64,000 bases of DNA, from NCBI GenBank assembly GCA_905182985.1, contig CAJJDN010000007.1:743491-807490 (forward strand), written 5' to 3'. Origin of the DNA: Paramecium sonneborni. Taxonomy: Eukaryota; Ciliophora; Oligohymenophorea; Peniculida; Parameciidae. A program made the translations under genes and the position numbers. Each line of letters starts with the position of its first letter. Within the stretch, counting starts at the first letter, position 1. The notes under the pieces were generated by a model. The model was not told where the DNA came from and searched no databases. It saw nothing but the letters and a program-made list of their open reading frames with translations. Shown one piece after another: positions 25,701 through 37,303 of the stretch.

Positions 25701-25920
25701 GCAAGGTAATGTAGAAATATTCTTAATTCATCTTGCTTTACTTAGTTAATTAATTATTTTAGTTTATGAATTAAGAGAGGATTTATAAACTTATAGAACT
25801 TCTTTATAAAGATTGCAATGTTTTTAAAATTTAAAAGAAGTATTAGAAATGTTTAAAAACAATAAATTAATTCAATAATAAGCCTTAGATATCTAAAAAT
25901 AACTTTAAAAGAAAAAATGA
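22714..25920 (+). CDS. SAPS/PP6-regulatory-subunit-like helical repeat protein, 1024 aa
   Basis: Introns 23061-23086, 23248-23275, 23843-23865, 24022-24047 and 24867-24895 (26, 28, 23, 26, 29 nt) yield 1024 residues. The central part resembles the SAPS family (Sit4-associated proteins, PP6 regulatory subunits): HHHFLDYLYNPHYVDFLMRF is followed by IWQFLNRQGFMTLL, the position of the family's WLNE.LI.RL helix pair. The C-terminal region has GSVRIFSTKIIDLIL and LYAQEKQVQAILFKANLL, comparable to the SAPS late helices. N-terminal ~150 residues are ARM-like helices. The middle ~300 residues are Gln/Ser-rich linkers. It lies 90 bp downstream of calcineurin A. Other helical-repeat families remain possible. 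Confidence 0.6.
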
Positions 25921-25991
25921 TTTAAATTCTTTATTTTTTATAAATTATGTGGTTTTAGTTTCTATAAAATAAATCAAAATTTTTTTAAAAA

Positions 25992-27449
25992 ATGCTGCTA
26001 TCCGATTCAAAAAAATGTCTAATTGGTGCAATTTTAATAAAAATAGGATCAGCTTTATTGTTAACTTGGGGAAAAACAAATGTTTACTTTTATTCTTTTT
26101 ACAAGCAAACAGAACCAGATCTATCAATAGCAGTAAGCTATTAGTTTATTTTTAGTACAACACTTTACCAATAGCAATAATGGCTCTTCCTATTGCTGTT
26201 ATAACAATATTCTCAGTAAAAATAGCTAAGAGAATAGGATTTAAATTACATATAAGAATAGCAACAACAATACAATGTGCATCATTATTAATTGCTCCTT
26301 ATATGACAACATATTTAACATTCATAATCTTTTATATATTTTTTTATGGAATTGGATATTCAAGTGTAGCATTTCCTGTTTTTTCATGTGCTTGGAGCCA
26401 TTATAAGAAATCAGAAGGGCGTATATCTGGTCTATTATTGGGAGCTTATGGATTTGCATCAGTAATATTTGTTATAATAATTACATATATCAGCAATCCA
26501 AATAATTAATAAGCAGACCTTACGACTGAACATAAGACATAAATTTATAAATATTTTTCAGAAAGTGTAGCTTAAAACGCATAAAATGCTGCTAAAATAG
26601 TTAGTTATGTTGCAAGTTTTTGTTGTTTAATTGGAGGATTCTTAATTTAGCCATATGATTAGACTATTTAATATAAATAAGTAGGAGTTAGTGAATAGAA
26701 AATATAATAGTTTGAAGAAGAAACACCTAAACAAAATGATAAAGTGGCATAATAAGATTTATCTGTTGAAATAGATCCAACATCAATTGCTATAAATGAT
26801 TTACCTCTAGAAATTGCTTCAGATCATGGATTGTATATTTTTTATAATTAGTAGACCTTAAATTAAAATTAAATAATCTTTATCTGCCGCAATTAAATCA
26901 ATATAATTTATTACCATTATTATTTGTTTGACTGTATTAACTTTATTCTTGTTGACTCTTGGGTTAAATTATAAGAGTTATTTCCTCTCAAAAATTAATG
27001 AAGATTTTTATGTTACATTTGTAGATTTAGTAGCTTTAATGGCATCATCATTTGCTAATATACTGTGGGGTTTTTTAATAGATAAAATTAATTTTAAAAT
27101 ACTATTTGCTATAATATATTTTGTTAGTGGAATAGGAGCTATTGCTCTGCCATTTTCAGCTACAGATAAAATTTCATTTTTAATAGTATATGTTATTACA
27201 ATGATGTTTGATAAAGGAGCATTAGTTGTAACAGGACCTGCCTTAATTAAGATTTTTGGAGATGACATTGGACATCAATTATTTCCTATTACATATATCA
27301 GTTCATTATTATCCATAGTAATAGGTCCTGTTAGTTAATTTATATTATTGAAATACTTTTCATTTGATATAATATTATATTGTTAAGGGTCATTAATTTT
27401 ATTAGTGATTATTTTCATTATTAGACTTAATATGAATTATTAAAAATGA
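25992..27449 (+). CDS. Major facilitator superfamily transporter, 471 aa
   Basis: Introns 26133-26155 (23 nt) and 26833-26851 (19 nt) give 471 residues with about 12 hydrophobic segments in two halves and a hydrophilic Gln/Glu-rich loop between them (residues ~200-265), the classical MFS plan. MFS-like details are FSVKIAKRIG after segment 2 and DLVALMASSFANILWGFLIDK at the matching place in the second half (loop 2-3 motif GFLIDK). The layout is like OFA/monocarboxylate-type carriers, but the substrate cannot be read from sequence. The 19-nt intron is among the shortest here and is required: without it the second half is out of frame. Confidence 0.85.
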
Positions 27450-27651
27450 TATATATTTAAATATAAATTCAAAATCTTTAACAATTTTTTTATTTCTATG
27501 TAGTTTAGACTAATATTAGTAGTATGATTAAATTTAATCATCATAGTATTTAAATAAATATTTGATTTGCATTTTAGTAATTATTTCTTCATTTTTTATA
27601 ATAAATTTTTTTATTTTTATAATTAATTATTAACGAATTTTATTTTGTAAA

Positions 27652-28587
27652 ATGAGCTCAGTTTGCCAATAATATATGATTCATTCAACTCATAGATCTA
27701 TTCCTTCAAATAAAAATGAACTAGGTTCTTTTCAAAGAGTTAATTCTCCTGGACTTCCAAATTCTTCATTAAGAAGTAGTTTTAGAGGAGATAAAAAGAA
27801 ATTAGAAATTGGATTAATTACAGATCGAAAACTGAGTGAGAGTCCTAAATTAATTAATATGATATCTACTGAAAACTTAAGAAATTTAAAAAGAAATGAT
27901 AGCATAGTTGAAACTCCATAACCTTAAATTCAACCACCTTAAATGGAAATTCTTTAAAAATAAAAATTTAAGATGATTGAAAAACTTGAATCAGATAGGC
28001 TTTGTTTAAAAATTTATATGTCTGAGGAAAACAAAAATTAAATTATGTTTACTGGAATCAGTAAAGAGATAATGGCTTCTGAATAAAATAAAAAAGACAT
28101 ATTATAAAATTTATAACAACTATTTGAATTGGGAATTGAGAGATAAAATTAATATATAAAATTAGAATCATTAGAAAAGCATTTGAATTTAGAGTGTTAA
28201 CAGTATTACGGAATTAATGGTAAAAAACTTTACAATTCAAATAAAAGAATAGCAACTTAAACAAATGATACAAAATCAATATTTGATCGATCTTTATCAC
28301 TTTCAACTATAAAAGATTCTAAATCTAACATAACTAATAATATAAAAAAAGATATTGAATTGATAGAATAGGGAATTTAAAAATATAAAATGTAATCTAA
28401 ATCTAAAACAAAATAAAAGCAGCCTTTTGGATAACATAATTGTACTAACTCAATCAAATCTAAAAGTTCTGTCTGTAAAAGTCCTTTATTAAAGGGTGCC
28501 ACTTCACCTTCTTGTAAATCTTAAAGAAAAAATGATTAAAGATAAGCAAATAAAGTAAAATTTAATACCAAATCTATGCATACATGA
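27652..28587 (+). CDS. Uncharacterised hydrophilic protein, 311 aa
   Basis: A single exon runs from ATG 27652 to TGA 28585. The protein is Ser/Lys/Asn/Gln-rich with many SP sites (FQRVNSPGLPNSS, LSESPK, VCKSPLLKG, SPSCKS), a weak coiled coil in the middle (QQLFELGIERQNQYIKLESL), and no membrane segment. Multiple S-P sites suggest regulation by proline-directed kinases, which is an inference. It is 58 bp upstream of the DP transcription-factor gene. No family recognised. Confidence 0.65.
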
Positions 28588-28644
28588 CCAGTTTTAAATA
28601 TGTTCTATAATTATTATATTTTATTATATATAATATTATTTTTG

Positions 28645-29362
28645 ATGTTTTTATTTACAAGTGATTGTTCCTCTATAGGTTGTGAACTACAAATACCAAC
28701 ATTTGATACTAATATTTCATAAGGTTATCCAGAACATTCAAATTCAAAAACTAGAAATTTTTCAACAATATCAGAACATTTTAGCTGTTTAGGACTTAAA
28801 GAACTAAGTAAAATTGTTTATGAAATCATAAAAGACTAAAAAAAAACAAATTTATAATTAATTTTATCAGAAATTAAGAAATTACATCCATAAAGTGTAA
28901 TATTTTTATTATTTTTAATAGACAAATACTGTAAATCAATCTAGAAGAGTTTATGATTGTTTAAATGTTTTGATGGCTTTAAGAATAATAAAGAAATCTG
29001 ATAAATCTTATGAGTTAGTTGAATTATCAAATAATTTTAATTCTTAAGAAATAAGAAGATAAATAGATAATTTATCAATGGTAAAATTTCTAATTGAGTA
29101 AAACTTATAAGAAAAGAGAAAACTTTTTTCTCATCTTACCAAAAGATAAGCCAAATTGGATTAATTAGTTTTAAGAAATTAGAATTTAGATATAAATGCT
29201 TAAGAATAGATCTTCTAGTTCCCATTGTTAGTTTTAAAAACTCAAATCCAAGATTAAATTGAATTAGGATATAATGAATAAGAAGTATTAGTTTAATCAT
29301 AAAACATCATAAATATATAGTAAGACTTAGATGTGATAATTGAGTTAAATTTTGATGAATGA
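28645..29362 (+). CDS. TFDP: DP (E2F dimerisation partner) transcription factor
   Basis: One 25-nt intron (28897-28921) links two exons into about 230 residues. The DP winged-helix domain is clear: CLGLKELSKIVYEII, then SRRVYDCLNVLMALRIIKK, the DP version of the R-R-x-Y-D signature. It is followed by a heptad coiled coil (IEQNLQEKRKLFSHL, LDQLVLRNQNL) and an acidic C-terminal segment as in animal and plant DPs. DP pairs with typical E2Fs at S-phase promoters. The N-terminus is uncertain: the frame is open a little upstream and 28645 is simply the nearest plausible ATG. It ends 21 bp from the stop of the convergent kinase gene. Confidence 0.88.
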
Positions 29363-29383
29363 TTACAAAATTGATCTTTATTA

Positions 29384-30520
<1,137 letters not shown>

Positions 30521-30536
30521 ATTATTTATTTTAATT

Positions 30537-31493
30537 ATGGAAGCATATAATAAATTCAATTTTGAAGCAAATGAGTAATTTTAACAACACCTATTAAACA
30601 TCTATCCTTTACCTCCAAATTTAGATAAAATTAAACGTAAATGGTATAAAAATAATATTGATCCATAATTTGATATCAATGCAGAATTTTAAAATCCTAA
30701 TTCAAATACCTAATCATAATAATAATAATAAAATCAAAAACAATAATCATAATCATAAGACAATTATTAATAATCATAGTAATCATAGTAATCTTAATAA
30801 TCTTAATAATAATAATAATCAAATTAAAATCAATAATAATTACCTTCCATTCCTATACTTACTGTCATTGAAGGAATGCTAAAAGTATTATATTTTCCAG
30901 CTTTATTATTCTTATTTTCACCTCATTTAAATAAATATTTAAATTTTGGAAGTGTATTAATTTGTTTTCTAGCAATTTATCGTTTATAGGGATTGCCTAA
31001 GAAAAATTATGTTTAAGAATACTTTTTAAGAATTATTTAACTTGAATTCACAACAAATATATTCTTTATTATTTCATTATTTACTATTGATAGTTTTTCA
31101 TTTTAATTGCCAATTGCTTTACATTTTATGGTAGGAGCAGCAGAATTTTGGACTATGATTAATTAAGAATAAGGATTTTCTTTTAAGGCAGCTAAATATA
31201 TTAAAGCAAACAGAAATGAAATAATTCTTACCAAATAGAAAATAGAGATATATTTATTCTTATATTCTATTATTGGAATATTCCTAAAGAAAACATCTAT
31301 TCTATAAGCTGTAATAATATTCTAAAATGTGTTACTCAAAACTAAATTTAATAAAAATATGAGAAATGCTTAAGGATATATTAGAGTATGGTATGCTGAT
31401 AAATTAAGTGAAAATAAAAAATTACCTGAAGGTTTACGTAAAATTCTTAACATTATTTGGAGAGGATATGAGAAATTATTGACTCTTTTTTGA
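30537..31493 (+). CDS. TMEM33/Pom33-like membrane protein
   Basis: An intronless frame of 318 residues. The N-terminal ~110 residues are hydrophilic with a long Gln/Ser/Asn tract built mostly from TAA and TAG codons (about 30720-30840). The rest has three to four hydrophobic segments (LYFPALLFLFSPHL, GSVLICFLAIY, IFFIISLFTI, LPIALHFMVGAAEF) and ends in a basic amphipathic helix (IWRGYEKLL). Order and spacing recall TMEM33/Pom33 proteins of the ER and nuclear pore rim. The similarity is structural more than motif-based, so the family name is tentative. Confidence 0.5.
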
Positions 31494-31844
31494 GTAATTT
31501 AATCAATATTGTTTTATACAGACAAATATTAAACATTCATATAAACTTTAAATAATATAATATATACTTATCAAGAATCAATATTCAAAATATTTTTCAA
31601 ATATTGATGATATGTTTTTTAAAAATATATTATTCTCATTAATTCATTATTATATGAATTTACTCAATAAAATTGATATAATGACAAAATGAATTAAAAA
31701 TAATATAGAAAAGTATAATTTGAGATAGATTTAAAAAATTCGACTTAAAAGCATTATTATTTTTTGTGAATTAAAATCATTTATTTTTAGTTTCCTTCTT
31801 CATTTATTTTAAATCAATTTTATAAAAAATAAAAAAGATAGTAA
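31494..31844. other. Intergenic, nothing recognised
   Basis: A 351-bp AT-rich spacer preceding the ribosomal protein gene. It presumably carries the eS28 promoter; no defined element was recognised. Confidence 0.5.
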
Positions 31845-32078
31845 ATGGACTCAACAAAAGAAAGAGTAGAAGGAACTAGAGCTACAGTAATTGAAATAAT
31901 AGGAAGAACAGGTAAAAATGAATACAATTATTTAGGCTCAAGAGGAGGTATAACTTAAGTAAAGGTACAATTAGTGGGACAATAAAGAACATTAATAAGA
32001 AATGTTATGGGACCAGTACGTAAAGGAGATACTCTAGAACTCATGGAATGTGAAAGAGAAGCTAGAAGATTAAGATGA
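31845..32078 (+). CDS. RPS28: 40S ribosomal protein eS28
   Basis: A 24-nt intron (31912-31935) splits the codon for Gly of GRTGSRGG. The spliced product is 69 residues, exactly the usual eS28 length. Family landmarks: [30 protein letters not shown] and the C-terminus [10 protein letters not shown]. It is a small OB-fold protein on the 40S head near the mRNA exit channel. The exon junction and length leave no doubt about the model. Confidence 0.98.
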
Positions 32079-32188
32079 TATAATGAATTTTGTTCAATAT
32101 TTATGGAAAACTTAAAATAGCAATCGTAAAAATATTTCTAAAATGGAATATATTTTTATTAATAATTATATAATATTTATATATTATA

Positions 32189-33206
32189 ATGCTGATTCAA
32201 ATCAGACCTAAATATAAAAATATTACTAACTAAACATTTCAGACTTCATAAAATATAAGTTAATAACAAATATATCCCTAACCTGATGATAATATATAAG
32301 ATTTTCACGCTTTAGGGTTAAATACCTACAATTAACCAAATTATATTACAAATTAATAAATTTAGTTAAATGAATAAATGATTGTAGTTGAAGTATATTT
32401 CATATTATCATAATTAAGAACTCTCGAAAGAACTAAATTATTATAAATTTAAATAAAAATACTATTAAAAAAGTTAAAAGATATATAGAAACTCCTTAAA
32501 TTTTATTAGAACAATTAAAAAATAAATAAACTGATGTATAAATATTTTTATTATAATAAGAACCCCTCTTGTAGAATTTGTCTTGAACAAGATTCTTTAG
32601 ATAAATTAATAAGTCCATGTAATTGTGATGGTACTATTAAATATATTCATATGGATTGTTTAAAAACTTGGCTTTTGAGTAAATTTTCAATTGATAATCT
32701 GATTGATAGTAAAGTTATAACAAATTTAGTTTTAGGCTTAATGTGAATTATGTAATAGCTATTTATAGTGTTAATTAACTTTCTCGACTAAATTTGTATT
32801 CTAAAGATTATGTTAAATGAGCATAAGTTAAAAATTATTTTTTTTAATTTTTCCTATGCTTACCTTAATATTATTGATTTTGGGAATATATTTCATTATT
32901 TAGAGCACAAAACCAAACTAAGATTAATATTCTTATATATTTGGAGTATGTATATGTATACCTGCATTTTTTATGTTGGCTTATTTATTTATTACAATGT
33001 TAATTGAAGCTGTTAAAGTTAAGTTTGTAAAAACTTGGACTATTTTAAACTAGGATACTAGAAATGATACTGATGTTAGTATTAAAACATTAAAAGTAAG
33101 AGCTAGATCATAGTCATTGCCTTAAATTCCTCAAGAAAAAACAATTTAAGAATAACATTTTGGCAAAACTATTTTCAAATATATTAAAAGATAATAAATA
33201 ATATGA
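32189..33206 (+). CDS. RING-CH membrane protein (MARCH-like E3), 314 aa
   Basis: Introns 32393-32418, 32536-32560 and 32714-32735 (26, 25, 22 nt, all phase 0) give 314 residues. Residues ~108-165 form a RING-CH finger: CRICLE, SPCNCDGTIKYIH, MDCLKTWL, then CELC. The finger is followed by two hydrophobic segments (LFFLIFPMLTLILLILG and FGVCICIPAFFMLAYLF), the layout of MARCH-type ligases that ubiquitinate membrane proteins. The N-terminus is Gln/Asn-rich. The finger is close to that of the FHA/RING-CH gene at 18.1-19.7 kb (same GSIKYIH/GTIKYIH core), so the two belong to one ciliate family, but this one has membrane segments and no FHA domain. Confidence 0.85.
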
Positions 33207-33375
33207 TATTAATATTAATTAATCTAAGATCTTCCAAATGATTTTAAATATTTTATTATATATTCTTTGTTTCTTTAATTTTAATCATCTGAATTTAAAT
33301 CAAAAAGATATTAATATATTATAAGTTATATATTAATTTCTACAAAATGATTAATATTAATTTTATATGATATAC

Positions 33376-34818
33376 TCATTTTCTTTTATTGATAGCGTAA
33401 GAATTTGTTTTAATATGAGAAGTTTACTGTATAAAATATTATCTTTCTCTTTCATAACTATCTTCTCTATATCGATTTGGAGTTCTAGTCTTTTGATGTT
33501 AATTATTTCTTTATTAATATTAATGATTGCCACTATCGTGATCTTTATTATAATTATTAGAACTATAAAGATTAAGATATTGACTAGTATTCTGTCTATT
33601 CTATTATTAAGCATTATAATGATCATTTCTTTATTAATATTGATTTCTAGTACTCTAAGAATAGTCATATTAACCAGATGCAGAATATTGTTTATTTTCA
33701 TTATATTTCTACATTCTACTTATAGCAGCAGTTGGATTTATTTTATTCATCCTCTAATTTTATTCTTAACGGTAATATTGTTCTTTTTCTGGCATTCTTG
33801 TATCAACTTATTAATAGAAAATATCATCTTTAGGTAATCGACTTTTTAATTCTTCTAAATATTATAATCTTTAATGATATTATTATTGTTTTTAAACTGG
33901 AATATCTTAATGAAATCTTTAAGGAGATTACATTTAATAGTTTGTAATTTATCTTTATTCATTTTAATTATTTTATTATATTCTAGTTGAATTTTATATA
34001 TATTATTATGTTCCTACTAGTTCTTATTGTTCTTGGTTTGAATAAGGAAACTATTTTTAGATTGGCTAATTTTATTATTGATATTATTGTTATTATTGAT
34101 AATATTATTATTATTATTGTTATTGTTATTATTATTATTATTAATATTATTATTATTAATATTATTGTTCTTTTTATTATTATTTTTATTAATAGTTCTA
34201 AATTTATCCAAATGAAGGATTTTCTTAAAGAGCTTCATTTTTAAAATTATATTTTTCTTAATAATTTTATTATTATTTGTATTCTATTGTTTATTATTAT
34301 TCTTATTGATCTTGATTATCTCTAGAATATTATTTTGATGTTAAAATAGATTTATATTAATTATTTTGATTATAATAATAATTTTTGACTTCTTGATATC
34401 TATCTCTAAATTCATTATTATAATATTATGAAATAGGTTGATTTTACTTTTGCTAATTTAAATTAAAATTATCTTTTAATAATTCATCCTTCTAATGATT
34501 TTCTTGATGTCTATTTGGTTATTCTAAATATGTTATAATTGATTTGCTACATTGTTATTCTAATGCAGCTTTATTATAATATGGATTATTTGAAAATGAA
34601 TCATCCTCATTACTGTTACCTTATTAATATTATTTATTATTTCTATCTTGAAGTTCCATCTCCACATAAGATGATTATTTTTTAGGAATATTTACATAAT
34701 TTTCAAGGTCTTTTTGCTCATCATTATAGCTTTGCTTAATAGTTTTTTGATAATTATGATTTGGAATTCGATTCTGATAATCACTTTTTTAGAGTGGCTA
34801 TTCTCTATAACTTGCCAT
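33376..34818 (-). CDS. Q/N/Y-rich low-complexity protein, 480 aa
   Basis: One exon, ATG 34818 to TGA 33376. With TAA/TAG as Gln the frame is open for 480 codons. Composition is dominated by Gln, Asn, Tyr, Arg and Ser. A tract at about 34040-34200 is nearly pure Gln with Tyr, written almost entirely in TAA and TAG. Repeated RYREDSYER-like and NQYQQRN-like motifs occur near the C-terminus. This is prion-like composition of the kind seen in RNA-granule proteins, but no RNA-binding domain is visible. The start is uncertain; MASYREQPLQ is the first ATG of the frame after an in-frame TGA. Standard-code frames on both strands here (including a poly-Asn one) are shadows. Confidence 0.65.
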
Positions 34819-34875
34819 TTTTGAATCTGATAATTAAAAAAATAATCTGTTAAAGAAATAGCAGTTAATAAATTA

Positions 34876-35373
34876 TCAAAAATAAATCTATGGGTTTTCT
34901 TAATGATATGGACTTGGTTCTGAGTATTGATTTTAACTTGAAACATATGAAGATCTTAATAAAGGCTTCTTTAATTTATGCTCAAATGATTATGACAATA
35001 ATAACTATTTAAAATCATAATGAGATGATCTTCCTATTGTAACTAAAGAATTTTACTTGCATTTTGAGATATGTTCTTGCTATATCTTTCAAATTAAGAG
35101 CTGTGTCTTAATTATCTCTACTTTGTATATTAACTTTTTGCTGACTATATCCTATCACTTATTTTCTATTGTTAATGTTAGGTATTATTATACATTATTC
35201 TCCAAATCAATTGAAACACCTTTGTTTCGATTAGTTGATTAACGACTTGTACTCAACTTAAATTTTTATTTCATTTTTGATTAACTTAAATCACCTTATC
35301 GAAGATCAATATCAAGTATTTTATCAAACAATATTGAATTACATTTATTTATTTCATTATTTCTCTATATCAT
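34876..35373 (-). CDS. Small uncharacterised protein, 148 aa
   Basis: Three exons (35194-35373, 35057-35165, 34876-35033; introns 28 and 23 nt) give 148 residues starting MIQRNNEINKCNSILFDKIL. It is basic and Ser-rich (SKNISQNARRSSHYDF, KPLLRSSYVSSQNQY). Both introns have good GT..AG borders and each removal is needed to avoid a TGA. The C-terminal few codons are doubtful because the frame ends in a hydrophobic run just upstream of the Q-rich gene; the two could be one gene broken by a TGA. No family recognised. Confidence 0.55.
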
Positions 35374-35644
35374 AAAGAATCATTATTATTTTTTACTCAT
35401 ATTTGTTTTAATATCTACTACAAACTGACAAAAAATATGGTTTATATGGATTTGTTGTCTTAACTATTGATTTTGCATTTCTAACACTATATAAATGTTT
35501 ATCATATGCCTTATATTAAGGATTATTATTTTACTTCCATCTATGTTCTCATTTAACAAAGTTTACTTGCAGGAGTGTAATTCCACATTTTTTTATTAAA
35601 TTTATAATAACTTACAATTATAAAAAAAAGAAATTATTTATATT

Positions 35645-36590
35645 TCATTTCTTAAAAATATTAAACTTTTCAAACCACGATTTCTATTATATTTTAATTT
35701 TTTCATGTTTATCCAAATGATTCAGAATGCTTTTATCATCTAATTAAATTTAACAGATACAACAAAATATTTTATCAACACATTATTTACTAGTACATAT
35801 TAATAAATTTCCTTCTATTTTACTTTTTAAAGGATCTTAACTTTTACATTTTGGACAAGGGACATTATTTGCTGGAAGTTTATCTTATTCAACCCATTTT
35901 CCATTTATTTTTATGTTACATCTTCCATAAAATGGATCACTATCCTCAAAATGATCTTTTGATTCAGAATGTTATAATGGTTCTCCACATTAAAAACAAA
36001 AGTATTTTTTTGAATTACAAGATTTAGATTAACATGTCATAAAATTACAACCTGAATACTTTTCTATAACTATGAAGCAATGTGGACAAATTTTTTGAGT
36101 TGATGAATTCTCCACTTATTTTAAAAATTTCAATCTGGTTTTTGTTATTTATTTAAGCCTTAATGCTTGAATACAGGTTTAACCATTATGTTTAGTTAAT
36201 TTACATTTTAAACAAAACTCCATTTTGCAATTTTAACATTTAAAATAATCTTAATATATTTTTCGAAATACCTGCATTTTTCCATATTAAGAATTATGAA
36301 TTACACTTTATATTAAGACAAGTAATTAGTTTTTCATTGTTATTTATTCCAAATAAAATCCCTTATTTTAGGAATTACTCATATTTTGTTTGAAAATCTT
36401 CAATTATTAATTTTAAAGTTTTCTCAGTCAGTTTTTACTTACATTTCTCTTATGGGCATTCAAAAGTTTCTAAATCTACCTATCCATTATGAAAAAACAT
36501 ATTCTTTAAACAATCTTTACAATAATTATGTCCACATTCTATTATTAATACATTTTATTGCTCATAACATATTTCGCAAGTTTTTTTCAT
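35645..36590 (-). CDS. RBR (RING-IBR-RING) E3 ubiquitin ligase
   Basis: Two exons (36272-36590, 35645-36249; 22-nt intron) give 307 residues. RING1 begins at residue 5 (CEICYE, CGHNYCKDCL, FECP). The IBR follows (CLNIKCNSQF, YFKCQNCKMEFCLKC). RING2 has CPHC, then IEKYSGCNFMTC with the cysteine expected to carry the ubiquitin thioester, then YFCFQCGE. A further Cys-rich zinc ribbon (CPKCKSQDP, CTSKQCVDKIFCCIC) is added at the C-terminus. RBR ligases pass ubiquitin through RING2, unlike simple RINGs. No N-terminal UBL or UBA domain is present, so nothing obvious autoinhibits it. Confidence 0.9.
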
Positions 36591-37303
36591 ATCAAGGTTT
36601 TTATTTTATAACATATATTATTATTCATATTCTATCAAAATAATAATAAGCAATTATAATAATTTTTATAATACGAACTATTGATATAAAAAGCTAACTT
36701 CTAGAAATTTTTAAGCCTTTTTCTATTTTTACTATTATAAATTAAACATATAGACTTAATTACTTCATTTCTGATATTCATTTTCTGAATTCAAGTATTT
36801 GTTTTTCAAAAAATTTATCTCCAAATTCTTGAAATATTTTCATAATATGATCCTGATATTTGAGTAAATCAATTTAGAGATTAATATTAGAGACCATTTG
36901 CTATAAAAAATATTATAAATTACATTTTCTTTTCACAAAATTCTCTAACTAATAATAAAAAAATATTTAATAAATTTAAACCGCAGTAGTGAGATAAATT
37001 TTAAGTATATTCAAATGTTTTATTTACAAGAAAGTAAAGTATTCAATCTGATAAATTTCGAATTTTTATTAATGAAGAATGATAATCTGATGAAAATGTT
37101 TGAATCATAAAATATATGGTTTGGTCGATCAGTTAGAATTAATACATAAAAATTAACACATATTATGAAAAAAAATTTTATTGATTGTGAAGAAGCAATT
37201 TAAATTGTTTAAGATGAGAAAAAAAGGTATTTCAAATGTAATAGATTATGTCCTGTGTAAAAGTTAAGTGTTATTTTTGAATTAATATTAAATATAAAAT
37301 TTA
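36591..37303. other. Spacer with two minor possible coding pieces
   Basis: Besides the 39-codon minus frame listed separately, a plus frame near 37161-37340 reads MKKNFIDCEEAIQ and KRYFKCNRLCP with a CxxxC pair. Neither links convincingly to a neighbouring gene. The remainder is AT-rich and should include the promoters of the divergent RBR and MYB genes. Confidence 0.35.
36778..36897 (-). CDS. Possible very small protein, 39 aa
   Basis: ATG 36897 to TGA 36778 encodes 39 residues that look helical and amphipathic (QIDLLKYQDHIMKIFQEF, FFEKQILEFRK). Protein-like composition stands out in AT-rich spacer, but the length is close to chance and no family is recognised. It could equally be an exon of an unrecognised gene. 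Confidence 0.25.

Noticed and set aside
27008..27268. Minus-strand open frame inside the MFS transporter.
   Set aside because: Antisense shadow of a transmembrane region; the plus frame has the transporter features and correct introns.
33363..34244. Several open frames on both strands, including hydrophobic plus-strand frames and a poly-Asn minus-strand frame.
   Set aside because: They are shadows of the Q-rich minus-strand gene at 33376-34818. The poly-Asn and poly-Ile frames are the Gln tract (TAA/CAA repeats) read in the wrong frame.
34818..34876. Joining the 148-aa gene and the Q-rich gene into one.
   Set aside because: They share a frame but a TGA and a hydrophobic, non-coding-looking stretch without any GT donor separate them, so they are kept apart.
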